A stretch of 64,000 nt of DNA from Spirochaeta thermophila DSM 6578 (lineage in GTDB: Bacteria; Spirochaetota; Spirochaetia; Winmispirales; Winmispiraceae): assembly GCF_000184345.1 (NCBI RefSeq), contig NC_017583.1, positions 1,302,001 to 1,366,000 of the forward strand, read 5' to 3'. Below, in pieces: positions 35,871 through 45,490 of the stretch. The number at the start of each line of letters is the position of its first letter. The stretch's first letter is position 1. A program made the position numbers and the translations under genes. The notes under the pieces are model-generated. The model had not been told where the DNA came from. It saw nothing but the letters and a program-made list of their open reading frames with translations, and ran no database searches.

Positions 35871-35900
35871 TTGACAACTCTTTTTCCCCGCCCCTATAGT
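35871..35900 (+). promoter_or_regulatory. sigma-70 promoter of the second EF-G gene
   Basis: TTGACA (35871-35876), 18 bp, TATAGT (35895-35900). Confidence 0.75.
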
Positions 35901-35940
35901 AGTAAGACCTAGATGTATCACCAGGGGAAAGGAGTGCGCC

Positions 35941-38022
35941 ATGTCTGTGAGTACCGCCACCATCCGAAACCTCTCAGTAGTGGGACACGGGGGAACGGGG
36001 AAGACCACCCTCGTAGAGCACATCCTCTACGCCGCGGGGGTGATAGACAAGCCCGAGACCGTCGAGTCCGGCAGGACGGTGAGCGATTTCCTCCCCGAGG
36101 AGATAGAGAACCGCTTTTCGATAAAGACCGCACTCTCCGCCTTCACCTGGAAGGACATAAAGATCAACCTCTTCGATACCCCGGGAGCCGGCGACTTCAT
36201 AGGTGAAGTGATCTCCGCCTTCCGGGCGTCCGACTGCGCCCTCATGGTGGTGGACGCGAAGTCCGGCGTCCAGATAGAGACGATCAAGCTTTGGCGAAGG
36301 CTCGACATGCGCAACATGCCGAGGATGGTCTTCATCAACAAGATAGAGCTCGACAATGCGGGCTACGACAAGACCGTGGAGGACCTCAAAGAACGATTCC
36401 ATAAGACCTTCATTCCGGTGACCATCCCGCTCGGTGAGGGAACGGACTACAGGGGTGTGATCAACCTGCTCACCATGAAGGCGCATGTCATGGATGGCGG
36501 GCAGGAGAAGGAGGTCGACATACCGGAGGAATACCGGGAGGCGGCGGAACAGGCCCATCTCGAACTCATAGAAGCGGCGGCCGAAGGGGATGACGAGCTC
36601 ACCGAGAAGTACTTCGAGGCCGGGACGCTCACCATCGAAGAGGCGAAACGCGGGCTCGCCGAAGGGCTCAAGGAGAACAAGTTCGTGCCCGTGCTCTGTG
36701 GATCTGCCCTCCTCCACTCCGGTATCAACGATCTGTTCCATGTGATAAACGAGATCGCCCCCTCTCCCGAAGCCCTCTCGGAACCGATCCTCCGCAACGG
36801 GGAGGAGGATCGCCTGCCCGTGGATCCGAATGCGCCCTTCTGCGGATACGTGTTCAAGACATTCTACGATCAGTTCTCGGGAAAGCTCTCCTTTATAAAG
36901 GTCGTACAGGGGAGTCTCACGCCCGGCGCCGAGGTCCTCAACCTCTCCGAACAGAAGAAAGAGCGGGTCTCCAAGGTGTTCACCGCGATCGGGAAGAAAC
37001 TCGTCGAGACCTCGGGGGCAGTGGCAGGGGATATCGCCGTGGTGACGAAGGCCGACTCCCTCAGAACGAACGACACCCTCGCCGTCCAGGAGATCGACTT
37101 CCGTTTCAAGCCACTCGCCCTCCCTCAACCGATCTTCTCGCTCGCGATCGGGACGGACTCCAAGAAGGAACAGGACAAGCTGGGCGAACTCCTCCACAGG
37201 GAGGCCGAGGAAGATCTCACCTTCACCCTCACCTACAATCCTGAGACGAAGGAGACCGTGATCTCCGGAATGGGCGAGCTCCACATCAACATGATCCTCA
37301 ACAAGATCAGGGAGAAGTTCAAGATCAACGTACACACCAAGACGCCGGAAGTGGCCTATCGAGAGACCATCACGAAACCGGCCTCCGCGGAGTATACCCA
37401 CAAGAAGCAGACCGGGGGGCACGGACAGTACGCCCGTGTGGTCATGGAGATCAAACCCCTTCCCAGGGGAGAGATCTTCGCCTTCCACAACGCCATCCAT
37501 GGCGGCGCCATCTCCAAGAACTACATACCCGGCGTAGAGAAGGGCGTGCGAGAGGGAATGGAGGCGGGTATCCTCGCCGGCTATCCGGTGGTGGACCTGG
37601 AGGCCACCGTGGTGGACGGCAAGGAGCACCCGGTGGATTCCTCGGAGCTGGCGTTCAAGATCGCGGCCCGGGAGGCGCTCAAGGACGCTCTCACGAGGGC
37701 GGGCTGCGTCCTCCTCGAACCCATCATGAAGCTCACGGTCTTCATAGAGGAACAGTATCTGGGCGACATCCTCTCCGACTTGAGCGGACGACGGGGGAAG
37801 GTCTTGGGGCAGAAGCCCATAGGAGGTGGTATCGTCGAGGTCGACGCCCTGGTTCCCCAGGCGGAACTCCTCCGCTACGCCATCGACCTCAAGTCGATGA
37901 CCTCCGGCACAGGGTCTTTCGAAATAGAGTTCAGCCACTACGAGCCGATATCGGGTAGAATCGCCGAGGAGGTGATAAAGAGAGCACAGTCGCGCCAGGA
38001 GGAGGTAAAGGCAGGTCAATAG
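35941..38022 (+). CDS. EF-G paralogue, divergent G domain
   Basis: This 693-residue EF-G-like GTPase has a changed P-loop (VVGHGGTGKTTLVEHIL), DTPGAGDFIGEVISAF in place of the classical DTPGHVDF, and FINKIELDNAGYDK for G4. Domains II-V are complete. The His of the DxxGH switch II motif, needed for fast GTP hydrolysis in EF-G, is replaced (PGAGD). Together with the first paralogue it suggests a split of EF-G functions. The ATG has AAAGGAG upstream. Confidence 0.9.
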   Translation: MSVSTATIRNLSVVGHGGTGKTTLVEHILYAAGVIDKPETVESGRTVSDFLPEEIENRFSIKTALSAFTWKDIKINLFDTPGAGDFIGEVISAFRASDCALMVVDAKSGVQIETIKLWRRLDMRNMPRMVFINKIELDNAGYDKTVEDLKERFHKTFIPVTIPLGEGTDYRGVINLLTMKAHVMDGGQEKEVDIPEEYREAAEQAHLELIEAAAEGDDELTEKYFEAGTLTIEEAKRGLAEGLKENKFVPVLCGSALLHSGINDLFHVINEIAPSPEALSEPILRNGEEDRLPVDPNAPFCGYVFKTFYDQFSGKLSFIKVVQGSLTPGAEVLNLSEQKKERVSKVFTAIGKKLVETSGAVAGDIAVVTKADSLRTNDTLAVQEIDFRFKPLALPQPIFSLAIGTDSKKEQDKLGELLHREAEEDLTFTLTYNPETKETVISGMGELHINMILNKIREKFKINVHTKTPEVAYRETITKPASAEYTHKKQTGGHGQYARVVMEIKPLPRGEIFAFHNAIHGGAISKNYIPGVEKGVREGMEAGILAGYPVVDLEATVVDGKEHPVDSSELAFKIAAREALKDALTRAGCVLLEPIMKLTVFIEEQYLGDILSDLSGRRGKVLGQKPIGGGIVEVDALVPQAELLRYAIDLKSMTSGTGSFEIEFSHYEPISGRIAEEVIKRAQSRQEEVKAGQ

Positions 38023-38059
38023 GAGTGAAAGAGAAAAAGGAGGCCTCGCAAGGAGGGAT

Positions 38060-38090
38060 GGGAGGGAGGTTCAACCTCCCTCCCCTTTTT
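38060..38090 (+). terminator. terminator after the second EF-G gene
   Basis: GGGAGGGAGG, loop TTCAA, CCTCCCTCCC, then CTTTTT, about 40 bases after the stop. Confidence 0.88.
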
Positions 38091-38121
38091 GTGTCCCGGG
38101 CCGGGCCACGCACATGACCGG

Positions 38122-39483
38122 TCAACCCCGCTGATCGAGAGGAATGTACTCCCGTTTCCCTATCACGTTCTTGTAGGCGGGACGGATGATCCTCCCTCCG
38201 CTTATGAGCTCCTCCACGAGGTGGGCCGACCACCCGGCGATCCGGGCGACCGCGAATATGGGGGTGTAGAGTTCGGTGGGAATCCCCAGCATCTTGTAGA
38301 CGAAGCCGGAATAGAAGTCCACATTGGGTGCTATCACCTTGTTCGACTTCTTTATCTCGGCGAACAGCTCCGGGGTGAGACGGGCGATGAGTTCATAGAG
38401 ACCGAACTCTTCCTCGAACCCCTTCTCCTTCGCGAGTGTCTCTGCCTTCTCTCTGAGGAGCACCGCCCTGGGGTCCGAAATCGTGTAGACGGCGTGTCCC
38501 ATGCCGTAGACGAGACCGCTCCGGTCGAAGGCTTCCTTGTTGAGGATCTTGACGAGATAGTCCCTCACCTCCTGCTCGTCGCTCCAGTCCTTCACGTGGG
38601 CCTTGATGTCCTCCATCATAGCCATCACCTTGATGTTGGCTCCGCCGTGCTTGGCCCCTTTGAGAGAACCGATGGCCGCCGCGACCGCGGAATACACGTC
38701 GGTGGCCGCCGAGGTGACCACGTGTATCGTGAACGTGGAGTTGTTGCCTCCGCCGTGCTCCGCGTGGAGGACGAGGGCGAGGTCGAGGATCTCCGCCTCG
38801 CTCCTGGTGTACTCCTTGTCGGGGCGTATCAGGTACAGGAAGTTCTCGGCGGTGGAGAGATCGGGCTGAGGAGGATGTATGTAGAGGCTCTCTCCGTGGT
38901 AGTAGTGGCGCTTGGCCTGATAGCCGTACGCCACCAGTACGGGAAATCGGGAGATGAGCTCTATGCTCTGTCTGAGCACGTTCTCTATGGACAGATCCTC
39001 AGGATTGGGATCGAAGGAATAGAGGGTGAGCACCGATCGTGCGAGTTTGTTCATGATGTCGGAACTCGGATTCTTGAGGATCGTGCTCTCGGTGAAATCC
39101 CCGGGGAGATTGCGGTTCTCTCCCAGCACGGCCTGAAATTCCTCGAGCTCGCTCTTCGTAGGAAGGTACCCGAAGAGGAGGAGGAAGACGGTCTCCTCGA
39201 AGCCGAAACGCCCGTCGGCCTGGAAACCCGCCACGAGATCCTCCACCGAGATGCCCCGGTACAGGAGCCTTCCGGGGACGGGAACCACCTCTCCCTCGTC
39301 GATCACATAACCGTGTACCTCACCTATCTCCGTAAGTCCCACGAGGACACCGCTTCCGTCCTCGTTGCGCAGGCCGCGTTTCACGTTGTAGCGTGAGTAG
39401 AGGGCGGGGTCTATGGTGTTGTTCTCTCGTGCGATCGGGGTGATCTTCTCGAGAAAGGCCTTCTCTCTGGCAGTGAGATCCAT
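38122..39483 (-). CDS. gltA: citrate synthase
   Basis: Citrate synthase condenses acetyl-CoA and oxaloacetate. The 453-residue product shows LVLHAEHGGGNNSTFT (first catalytic His), VYGMGHAVYTISDPRA (second His) and APNVDFYSGFVY (catalytic Asp). It is longer at the N-terminus than the E. coli type. It has AAGGGGG before the ATG. No other TCA cycle gene is adjacent. Its promoter carries two matching inverted repeats, so expression is probably tightly controlled. Confidence 0.95.
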   Translation of the reverse strand: MDLTAREKAFLEKITPIARENNTIDPALYSRYNVKRGLRNEDGSGVLVGLTEIGEVHGYVIDEGEVVPVPGRLLYRGISVEDLVAGFQADGRFGFEETVFLLLFGYLPTKSELEEFQAVLGENRNLPGDFTESTILKNPSSDIMNKLARSVLTLYSFDPNPEDLSIENVLRQSIELISRFPVLVAYGYQAKRHYYHGESLYIHPPQPDLSTAENFLYLIRPDKEYTRSEAEILDLALVLHAEHGGGNNSTFTIHVVTSAATDVYSAVAAAIGSLKGAKHGGANIKVMAMMEDIKAHVKDWSDEQEVRDYLVKILNKEAFDRSGLVYGMGHAVYTISDPRAVLLREKAETLAKEKGFEEEFGLYELIARLTPELFAEIKKSNKVIAPNVDFYSGFVYKMLGIPTELYTPIFAVARIAGWSAHLVEELISGGRIIRPAYKNVIGKREYIPLDQRG

Positions 39484-39499
39484 CTGTGCCCCCTTGTAT

Positions 39500-39564
39500 A
39501 TTTTTGCAGTATATTAGCAAAAATCAGGAAAAAATTCAATATTCTTGCAAAAAGACGCAAGAAT
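39500..39564 (-). promoter_or_regulatory. citrate synthase promoter with two tandem operators
   Basis: Reverse-strand TTGAAT (39539-39534), 17 bp, TAATAT (39516-39511). Operator 1 is ATTTTTGC-N9-GCAAAAAT (39500-39524) and surrounds the -10 box. Operator 2 is ATTCTTGC-N8-GCAAGAAT (39541-39564), just upstream of the -35. Both fit ATTYTTGC-N8/9-GCAARAAT and are about 40 bp apart centre to centre. Confidence 0.72.
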
Positions 39565-39571
39565 ATGCAGT

Positions 39572-40261
39572 TCAGCCGGAAGAGGAGGTGCGCTTGAACA
39601 CGAAGACCTCCCAGATGGGGTGGTGCTCCCTCGCCCCCTTCCGCTCGTACTTGGTCACCGGCCGCCACACCTGCCTCGGAGCGAACCCCCCGTACTCGTT
39701 CACGAACGCCGGATGGGAGGAGCATACCTGGAGGATCTGGGAGGCATACTCCTCCCAGTCGGTGGTGATGTAGAGGTAGGCGCCCTCCTTCATGAAGGGA
39801 TGAAGGATGTCGAGGAACGGGGACTGGATCATTCTCCGCTTGTGGTGCTTCCGCTTCGGCCAGGGATCGGGGAAAAAGATGTGTACCCCGTCGAAGGAGT
39901 CCGGGAGGAGGAGCTGTTCGAAGAGGTGGAAGGCATCCGCCTGGACCACCCTCAGGTTGTCGAGTCCCTTCGTATGGATTTCCCTCAGCACCTTCCCGAC
40001 TCCCGGGGAGTGGATCTCCACCCCCAGGAAGCCCGTCCCGGGAAACCGCTCCGCGAGGGCCACGGTGGCGTCCCCCATGCCGAAACCGATCTCGAGCACG
40101 TAACGATCGAAAGGGCGGGGAAAGAGCGACGCCACCGGCCGCCTCCCGCCTGTGAGATCCACGGCGTAGAGTGGTTTGAGTGCATCAAGGGCACGCCGTT
40201 GTCCTTTCGTGATCCGCCCCTGACGCGGGGCATACGTCTTCACACCCCATCCCGATGTCAT
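39572..40261 (-). CDS. trmB: TrmB, tRNA (guanine-N7)-methyltransferase
   Basis: TrmB makes m7G46 in tRNA using SAM. The 229-residue product has VLEIGFGMGDATVALAE (SAM site), LGVEIHSPGVGKVL and the catalytic FFPDPWPKRKHHKRRM motif. The start at 40261 is chosen because the frame further upstream runs into the mfd coding region; there is no clear ribosome binding site, so a start a few codons earlier (TTG at 40297) is possible. It follows mfd by 40 bp. Confidence 0.9.
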   Translation of the reverse strand: MTSGWGVKTYAPRQGRITKGQRRALDALKPLYAVDLTGGRRPVASLFPRPFDRYVLEIGFGMGDATVALAERFPGTGFLGVEIHSPGVGKVLREIHTKGLDNLRVVQADAFHLFEQLLLPDSFDGVHIFFPDPWPKRKHHKRRMIQSPFLDILHPFMKEGAYLYITTDWEEYASQILQVCSSHPAFVNEYGGFAPRQVWRPVTKYERKGAREHHPIWEVFVFKRTSSSG

Positions 40262-40301
40262 GTGCGCAATGGTAGGGGAAAATGCGTCCTCTTGCAAGAC
40301 T

Positions 40302-43300
40302 TTAGAGCAGCCTTCCCAGTTGCTGGACGAGGTATTCGGCCTTCTCCTTGAGACCCACCGAATCACCGGTGAGGCGGAGGACGTGCGGTCTGTGGGGGTC
40401 GAGGCGTATCCTCCCATTGCCTTCCCGTATGAGTCTGAGCACCTTGTCGGGGGAAAGGAGGGATACCTTGCCGAACTCGACCTCCACCTCTCCCTTTCGT
40501 TCCCTGATGGCGCGGATGGCCAGTTTTTTCGCGAGGATTTGGAGCTCGGCGATCCCGAGGAGGCTCGCCACTTCGGGGGGCAACGGACCGTATCTGTCCT
40601 CGAGCTCCTCCTGGACGGCCGCCAGATCCTCCTCCGTGCGCACCGAGACGATCTTCTTGTATACCACCATCTTCTCTTGAGGTTCCTGTATGTAGCAATC
40701 GGGAATGAAGCCGGTGTACTCGAGTTCGAGATAGACCTCTTCTTCGGACCGCTCCTCCTTCTGTTCGAGTTCCCGTATGGCCTCGTCGAGCAGCCTGAGA
40801 TACATGTCGAAGCCCACGGAGTGGATGTCGCCGCTCTGTTCCCGTCCCAGGAGGTTGCCCGCACCCCTCACCTCCAGATCCTTGAGTGCCACCTTGAAAC
40901 CAGCGCCGAGTTCGGTGTGGTCGGCGATCACCTGCAAGCGCTTGGCGGCGAGTTCGGAAATCTCACGTTGGGCAGGATAGAAGAGATAGGCATAGGCCGT
41001 GCGGTCGGAACGGCCCACCCTTCCCCTCAGCTGGTAGAGCTGCGCGATACCGTACATGTCGGCCCGGTCGATGATGATGGTGTTCGCATTGGGGATGTTG
41101 ATGCCGTTTTCTATGATGGTGGTGGAGACGAGCACGTGAAACCCGCCGTGGATGAACCGGTGCATGATCTCCTCGAGCTGGTGAGAACTCATCTTGCCGT
41201 GGGCGACCTCCACCATCACCTCGGGGACGAGGCGCTCGATGAACGTCTTCACCTGGGGAAGGGTTTCCACCCGGTTGTGGAGATAGAAGACCTGGCCTCC
41301 ACGCTCCACCTCACGGCGGATCGCCCGGGCGATGACCTCCTCCGAGAACTCCAGGATGTGCGTCTCTATGGGACGGCGTTCCCTGGGCGGTGTCTCGAGG
41401 AGCGAGATGTCCCGGATCTTGAGGAGCGACATGTGGAGGGTCCGTGGTATCGGGGTTGCGGTGAGGGTGAGACAATCCACCGAGGCCTTGAGCTCTTTGA
41501 GGCGCTCCTTGTCCTTCACGCCGAAACGCTGCTCCTCATCGATGACGAGGAGTCCGAGATCCTTGAACACCACGTCCTTCTGGAGGATACGGTGGGTTCC
41601 TATGAGTATGTCGATCTTTCCCTCCCGGAGGGCTTTCAGGATCTCCTTCTGCTCCGGGACCGGGACGAACCTCGAGAGCATGGCCGCTCGTACGGGAAAG
41701 CCCTCGAGGCGCTCCTGGAAGGTCTCGTAGTGCTGTTCCACCAGGATGGTGGTGGGGGCCAGTATGGCCACCTGTTTGCCGGCCGTCACCGCCTTGAAGG
41801 CGGCCCTGAGGGCGATCTCGGTCTTACCGAAGCCCACGTCCCCGCACACGAGGCGATCCATGGGCCGGGGAGACTCCATGTCGCGCTTCACCTCCTCGAT
41901 ACACCGCAACTGGTCTTCGGTCTCCTCGAAGGGGAACCGGGCCTCGAACTCCATCTGCCACTCGGTATCGGGAGGAAAGGCGAATCCATGGGCGAGCTTC
42001 CGGCGCGAGTAGATGGCGAGGAGACGCTTCGCGAGGTCCTCCACCGACTTCTTGACCCGTTCCTTGCGCTTCTGCCAGCTCGAAGAGCCCAGCTTGTCGA
42101 GACGCGGCGCTGCGTCGGAACTCCCTATGTAGCGCTGGACGAGGTTCACTTGCTCGATGGGAACGAAGACGTACTCCTCGCCGGCATACTCGAGGTGGAG
42201 ATAGTCCCGCTCGTTCTCCCCCACCTTCATCCGTTTTATCCCCAGGAAGCGGCCTATGCCGTGGTGAACGTGCACCACATAGTCGCCGGGGGACAGCTCC
42301 ACGAAACTGTCTATGGGCGCACTCTTCACCCGTTTGACCGACGCGGGGGTGCGTCTCCTGCGGCCGAAGATCTCGTTTTCGTGGAAGACGGCGCGTTTCG
42401 CCTCTGGGAGTACGAAACCGGTGGAGAGAGTGGTGAGCTCCACCTTCACGTCCGGGAACTCGCGCAGGAGGAAGGCGAGGCGTTCCCTCTGCGGCTCCGA
42501 ATCGGTGAGGACGTACACGCGGTAGCCGAGGGAGAGGAGCCGGGAGAGTTCCTCCTTGAGGAAATTCACGTTTCCGAAGAAGACTCTGGGCCCTTCACAG
42601 GAGAAGTGCACCATGGAGTCCTCCTCCTCGAGAAGGAAGATCTCGATCCTGTCGCGACGGGTCTCGAGGTGCGAGAACGGGAGGAGGACATCCTCCGGCG
42701 TGGGCACCGGTCTCAGATGTCTCACCCGCCCATGTACGGTGGAGAGTTCGGTCCTGTAGGCCTCGTCCGCGTGGAGGAGCCGCTCCTTGCCCATGAGGAG
42801 CAGGAGTGGGGTGCCGGGCACGTACTCCAGGAGCGAGGAGGGACTCTCGTAGGCGAGCGGCCAGTAGAGCTCCTCCCCCTGCATCCGCCCCCGCACTGCA
42901 AGCTCCCCGACGAGGCCGTCCACGTCGAGTCTGGGCGCGCGGGCCTTGAGGGCCTCCCTCACGCGGGAGAGCCCCTCCTCATCCCACAGATATTCCCTCA
43001 GGGGCGGAACCACGATCAGGTCCTTTTCCTTCAGGGTGCGCTGACTCGAGGGGTCGAAGAGCCGGATGTGTTCGATCCGGTCGAAGTCCACCACCAGACG
43101 GAAAGCCCCCTCCTCACCCGGCGCGAAGACGTCCACCACCTCTCCGCGCACCGCACACTCCCCTCTCAGGGACACCCGCGGCACCCGGAAATACCCCATC
43201 TCCACGAGACGCCCGGCCAAGGCCGCAGGATCCACCTGCTGCCCCTTCCTCAGGACGAGGAGGCGCTCCCTGAACCGATCCGCGGGGGGGAGGCGCCAGA

Positions 43301-43685
43301 GAAAGGCCCTCAGCGAGGTGCACACCACCTCGAGCTCACCCGCCAGGAGACGGGCGAGGACCTCGGCGCGCCTTCCGAAGACCGGTGCGTGCTCCGCGAG
43401 CCCCTCTCCGTAGAGCGTGATCCCCCACTCGGGGAAACACCCCGCCTCCACCCCCAGGGCACGGAGACTCTCCACCGCATCCTCGGCCTCTTTCTCGGTG
43501 GGGAACACCACACAGAGGGGGCGTCCCAGTCCGGAAAGCCGGGCGAGGAAGAAGGACGAGAATCCACCCTGCACACCGCGGACCCCTATGGGCACCTCTC
43601 CACGGTTGTATCGGGAGAGCAACTCCTTCCACGCCCTGGACGAGGAGAGGACGGAAAATATATCCTGAAAAAATAAGGAATCCAT
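40302..43685 (-). CDS. mfd: Mfd, transcription-repair coupling factor
   Basis: Mfd removes stalled RNA polymerase and recruits UvrA. The 1127-residue product has the UvrB-homology region, the RNA-polymerase interaction domain (LSPGDYVVHVHHGIGRFLGI), translocase motifs DVGFGKTEIALRAAF (Walker A), LLVIDEEQRFGV (Walker B), LTATPIPRTL and QLRGRVGRS, and the TRCF C-terminal domain. A GTG one codon upstream (43688) is an alternative start. Complete and normal. Confidence 0.96.
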   Translation of the reverse strand: MDSLFFQDIFSVLSSSRAWKELLSRYNRGEVPIGVRGVQGGFSSFFLARLSGLGRPLCVVFPTEKEAEDAVESLRALGVEAGCFPEWGITLYGEGLAEHAPVFGRRAEVLARLLAGELEVVCTSLRAFLWRLPPADRFRERLLVLRKGQQVDPAALAGRLVEMGYFRVPRVSLRGECAVRGEVVDVFAPGEEGAFRLVVDFDRIEHIRLFDPSSQRTLKEKDLIVVPPLREYLWDEEGLSRVREALKARAPRLDVDGLVGELAVRGRMQGEELYWPLAYESPSSLLEYVPGTPLLLLMGKERLLHADEAYRTELSTVHGRVRHLRPVPTPEDVLLPFSHLETRRDRIEIFLLEEEDSMVHFSCEGPRVFFGNVNFLKEELSRLLSLGYRVYVLTDSEPQRERLAFLLREFPDVKVELTTLSTGFVLPEAKRAVFHENEIFGRRRRTPASVKRVKSAPIDSFVELSPGDYVVHVHHGIGRFLGIKRMKVGENERDYLHLEYAGEEYVFVPIEQVNLVQRYIGSSDAAPRLDKLGSSSWQKRKERVKKSVEDLAKRLLAIYSRRKLAHGFAFPPDTEWQMEFEARFPFEETEDQLRCIEEVKRDMESPRPMDRLVCGDVGFGKTEIALRAAFKAVTAGKQVAILAPTTILVEQHYETFQERLEGFPVRAAMLSRFVPVPEQKEILKALREGKIDILIGTHRILQKDVVFKDLGLLVIDEEQRFGVKDKERLKELKASVDCLTLTATPIPRTLHMSLLKIRDISLLETPPRERRPIETHILEFSEEVIARAIRREVERGGQVFYLHNRVETLPQVKTFIERLVPEVMVEVAHGKMSSHQLEEIMHRFIHGGFHVLVSTTIIENGINIPNANTIIIDRADMYGIAQLYQLRGRVGRSDRTAYAYLFYPAQREISELAAKRLQVIADHTELGAGFKVALKDLEVRGAGNLLGREQSGDIHSVGFDMYLRLLDEAIRELEQKEERSEEEVYLELEYTGFIPDCYIQEPQEKMVVYKKIVSVRTEEDLAAVQEELEDRYGPLPPEVASLLGIAELQILAKKLAIRAIRERKGEVEVEFGKVSLLSPDKVLRLIREGNGRIRLDPHRPHVLRLTGDSVGLKEKAEYLVQQLGRLL

Positions 43686-43723
43686 CACTTCATCCGATGA
43701 TAATAACAGTCAGGAAGGTACAC

Positions 43724-44668
43724 ATGAAGAGATTGCACACGATCGTGCCCGCCCTGTTCCTCGCATGCCTTGCGCTCCCGGCTCAGGACGTGAGCGGGCT
43801 CGAGTTCTCCATCCGCCTCTACAACCAGCGCATCTACTATCCCGATTCCCCCATACAGATAAAGATCACCCTCACCAACGCCGGCGCGCGGGACATCTCG
43901 TTCAAGATCGCGGATCAAAGGATTCATTCCTTCGGATTCGATATGAGGACCATCTCAAACACTCGGGTCCCGGAGTCGGAGTTTTTTATCACACACCGGA
44001 TCCAAAATCAACCGGTGTTCTACCGTACCATCACCTTGCTCCCGGGTGAGGAGTACGCCATCGTGGAAGACCTGAAGGACTACTGCGCCGTCACCGAACC
44101 GGGGGTCTACGTGATCCAGGGGCTCTTCTATCCCGACCTCTACGCGGCATCGTCGACACCCATTCGCTCCAACCGGCTCATCCTCACCGTACACCCCCCC
44201 ATGGACACCCTCGAAGAGGCCGGGGTACGGGTGGAAACGCAGACCGGCGAGGTCCTCAAGGCCCAGCCCCTGCCTCCCGACGAAGTCGTGCGCACCGTGA
44301 TAGAGGCGCGGCAGAAAGGTCAGTGGGAGAGGTTCTTCCTTTTCATCGACCTCGAGGCCCTCTACACCCGCGACCGGACACGCCGGCAACGCTACCTCAA
44401 CGCCGCGGAAGAAGACCGCATCCGGCTGCTCGAGGAGTTCAAGAAGGGACTCACCCAGCAGGTGGTCGATCAGGACATCGTGCTCATCCCCCAGGAGTTC
44501 GAGATCGTGAAGACAGAGTACACCTCCAGGGAGGGATCGGTACGGGTCATCGAGAAGTTCAGATATCCCACCTACACGGAGGTCAAAGAGTACACCTACT
44601 CCCTCCAAAAACGCGACGGAATCTGGTATATTGTGGACTATACCGTGCAGAACCTGAGGACCGAATAG
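43724..44668 (+). CDS. exported protein of unknown function
   Basis: This 314-residue protein has a clear signal peptide (MKRLHTIVPALFLACLALPA) and then a beta-rich N-terminal domain (IRLYNQRIYYPDSPIQIKI, TNAGARDISFKI) that recalls a secreted Ig-like or BsuPI-type domain, followed by a helical and beta C-terminal half. I do not recognise the family. The ATG has AGGAAGG upstream; a longer frame from 43697 would destroy the signal peptide. It is divergent from mfd and 1 bp from a PilZ gene, so the two are one operon. Confidence 0.6.
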   Translation: MKRLHTIVPALFLACLALPAQDVSGLEFSIRLYNQRIYYPDSPIQIKITLTNAGARDISFKIADQRIHSFGFDMRTISNTRVPESEFFITHRIQNQPVFYRTITLLPGEEYAIVEDLKDYCAVTEPGVYVIQGLFYPDLYAASSTPIRSNRLILTVHPPMDTLEEAGVRVETQTGEVLKAQPLPPDEVVRTVIEARQKGQWERFFLFIDLEALYTRDRTRRQRYLNAAEEDRIRLLEEFKKGLTQQVVDQDIVLIPQEFEIVKTEYTSREGSVRVIEKFRYPTYTEVKEYTYSLQKRDGIWYIVDYTVQNLRTE

Positions 44669-44669
44669 C

Positions 44670-45383
44670 ATGAAGGTGCTCCTCGTCACCGACAGAGAGG
44701 ATCTGCCCCGTCTCGTGGAAGGAGCCCTCCCCCCGCACATGCTGGAGGTGGTGCACTACTGGCATCCGGTGAAAGCCATGGACAACCTCGAGGAGGTGGA
44801 TCCCGACCTCGTGATCTTCAACGCCGAGGACTTTCCCAGACACTGGAAGACCTTCACGAGCTTCCTCAAGGCCACCCTCCCCACTCCTGTTCCCGTGATC
44901 CTCCTGGTGGGAGACTCCTTCTCCGAAGAAGAGAGCGCAAAGGCCACGACGCTCGGCGTCCGTGCCCTCCTGAGCAGCAACCTAGAGGAGAGGGAGGAAC
45001 GCCTGCGGCTCAGGCAGATCCTCACCCGTTACGGCGAGTTCAGGGAGCAGAGGCGGCACGGCAGGTATGTCCCCACTCCCGGCGAACCCGTGCGGTTCAT
45101 CTTCACCCATCCGGGAAGGAACCGCCTCGTCTTCGGCTTGGTCGAAGACATCTCCGAACAGGGTATGAGCTTCAAACCCGAAGCCCCCCATCTGGTCTCC
45201 GATCTCAAGCATGGTCAGATCCTCGACACATGCTCGCTCAGGATAGGAGACCGCATCCATACCCTCTCGTGTACCGTGGCATCCTGCGACGACTCCCTGC
45301 ACCTCGTCTTCACCGAGGCCCCCGAGGACTTCTTCCTCGACGTGAAGCGGTACATCGAGGCCCACACCGCCTCCCCGCTCTGA
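44670..45383 (+). CDS. REC-like plus PilZ-domain protein (probable c-di-GMP effector)
   Basis: This 237-residue protein has an N-terminal receiver-like domain (about 1-115) that keeps the fold pattern (MKVLLVTD..., LVIFNAEDF) but has Asn51-Ala in place of the usual phospho-Asp context, so phosphorylation is doubtful. The C-terminal PilZ domain (about 128-230) has RRHGR (RxxxR) and EDISEQGMSF (D/NxSxxG), the c-di-GMP binding motifs. It probably links c-di-GMP to motility or envelope functions. It starts 1 bp after the previous gene. Confidence 0.8.
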   Translation: MKVLLVTDREDLPRLVEGALPPHMLEVVHYWHPVKAMDNLEEVDPDLVIFNAEDFPRHWKTFTSFLKATLPTPVPVILLVGDSFSEEESAKATTLGVRALLSSNLEEREERLRLRQILTRYGEFREQRRHGRYVPTPGEPVRFIFTHPGRNRLVFGLVEDISEQGMSFKPEAPHLVSDLKHGQILDTCSLRIGDRIHTLSCTVASCDDSLHLVFTEAPEDFFLDVKRYIEAHTASPL

Positions 45384-45490
45384 TTTCCTTGACATCTTCC
45401 GTGATCTTTCATTACTCTGATGGTAGACCCGTCGGGAACGACTACGCCGTCCCGCTGCCGCGGGCGGATGGGACGAGGGAGAGCGGGGAT

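Noticed and set aside
39541-39564. Reading the upstream citrate synthase repeat only as the trmB terminator
   Set aside because: A terminator role is possible, but no T run follows directly and the half-sites match the second repeat over the -10 box, so an operator is the better primary call.
40260-43676. 1138-codon open frame on the plus strand opposite mfd
   Set aside because: Mirror of mfd; composition is typical of antisense frames (His/Leu/Glu-rich), with no motif.
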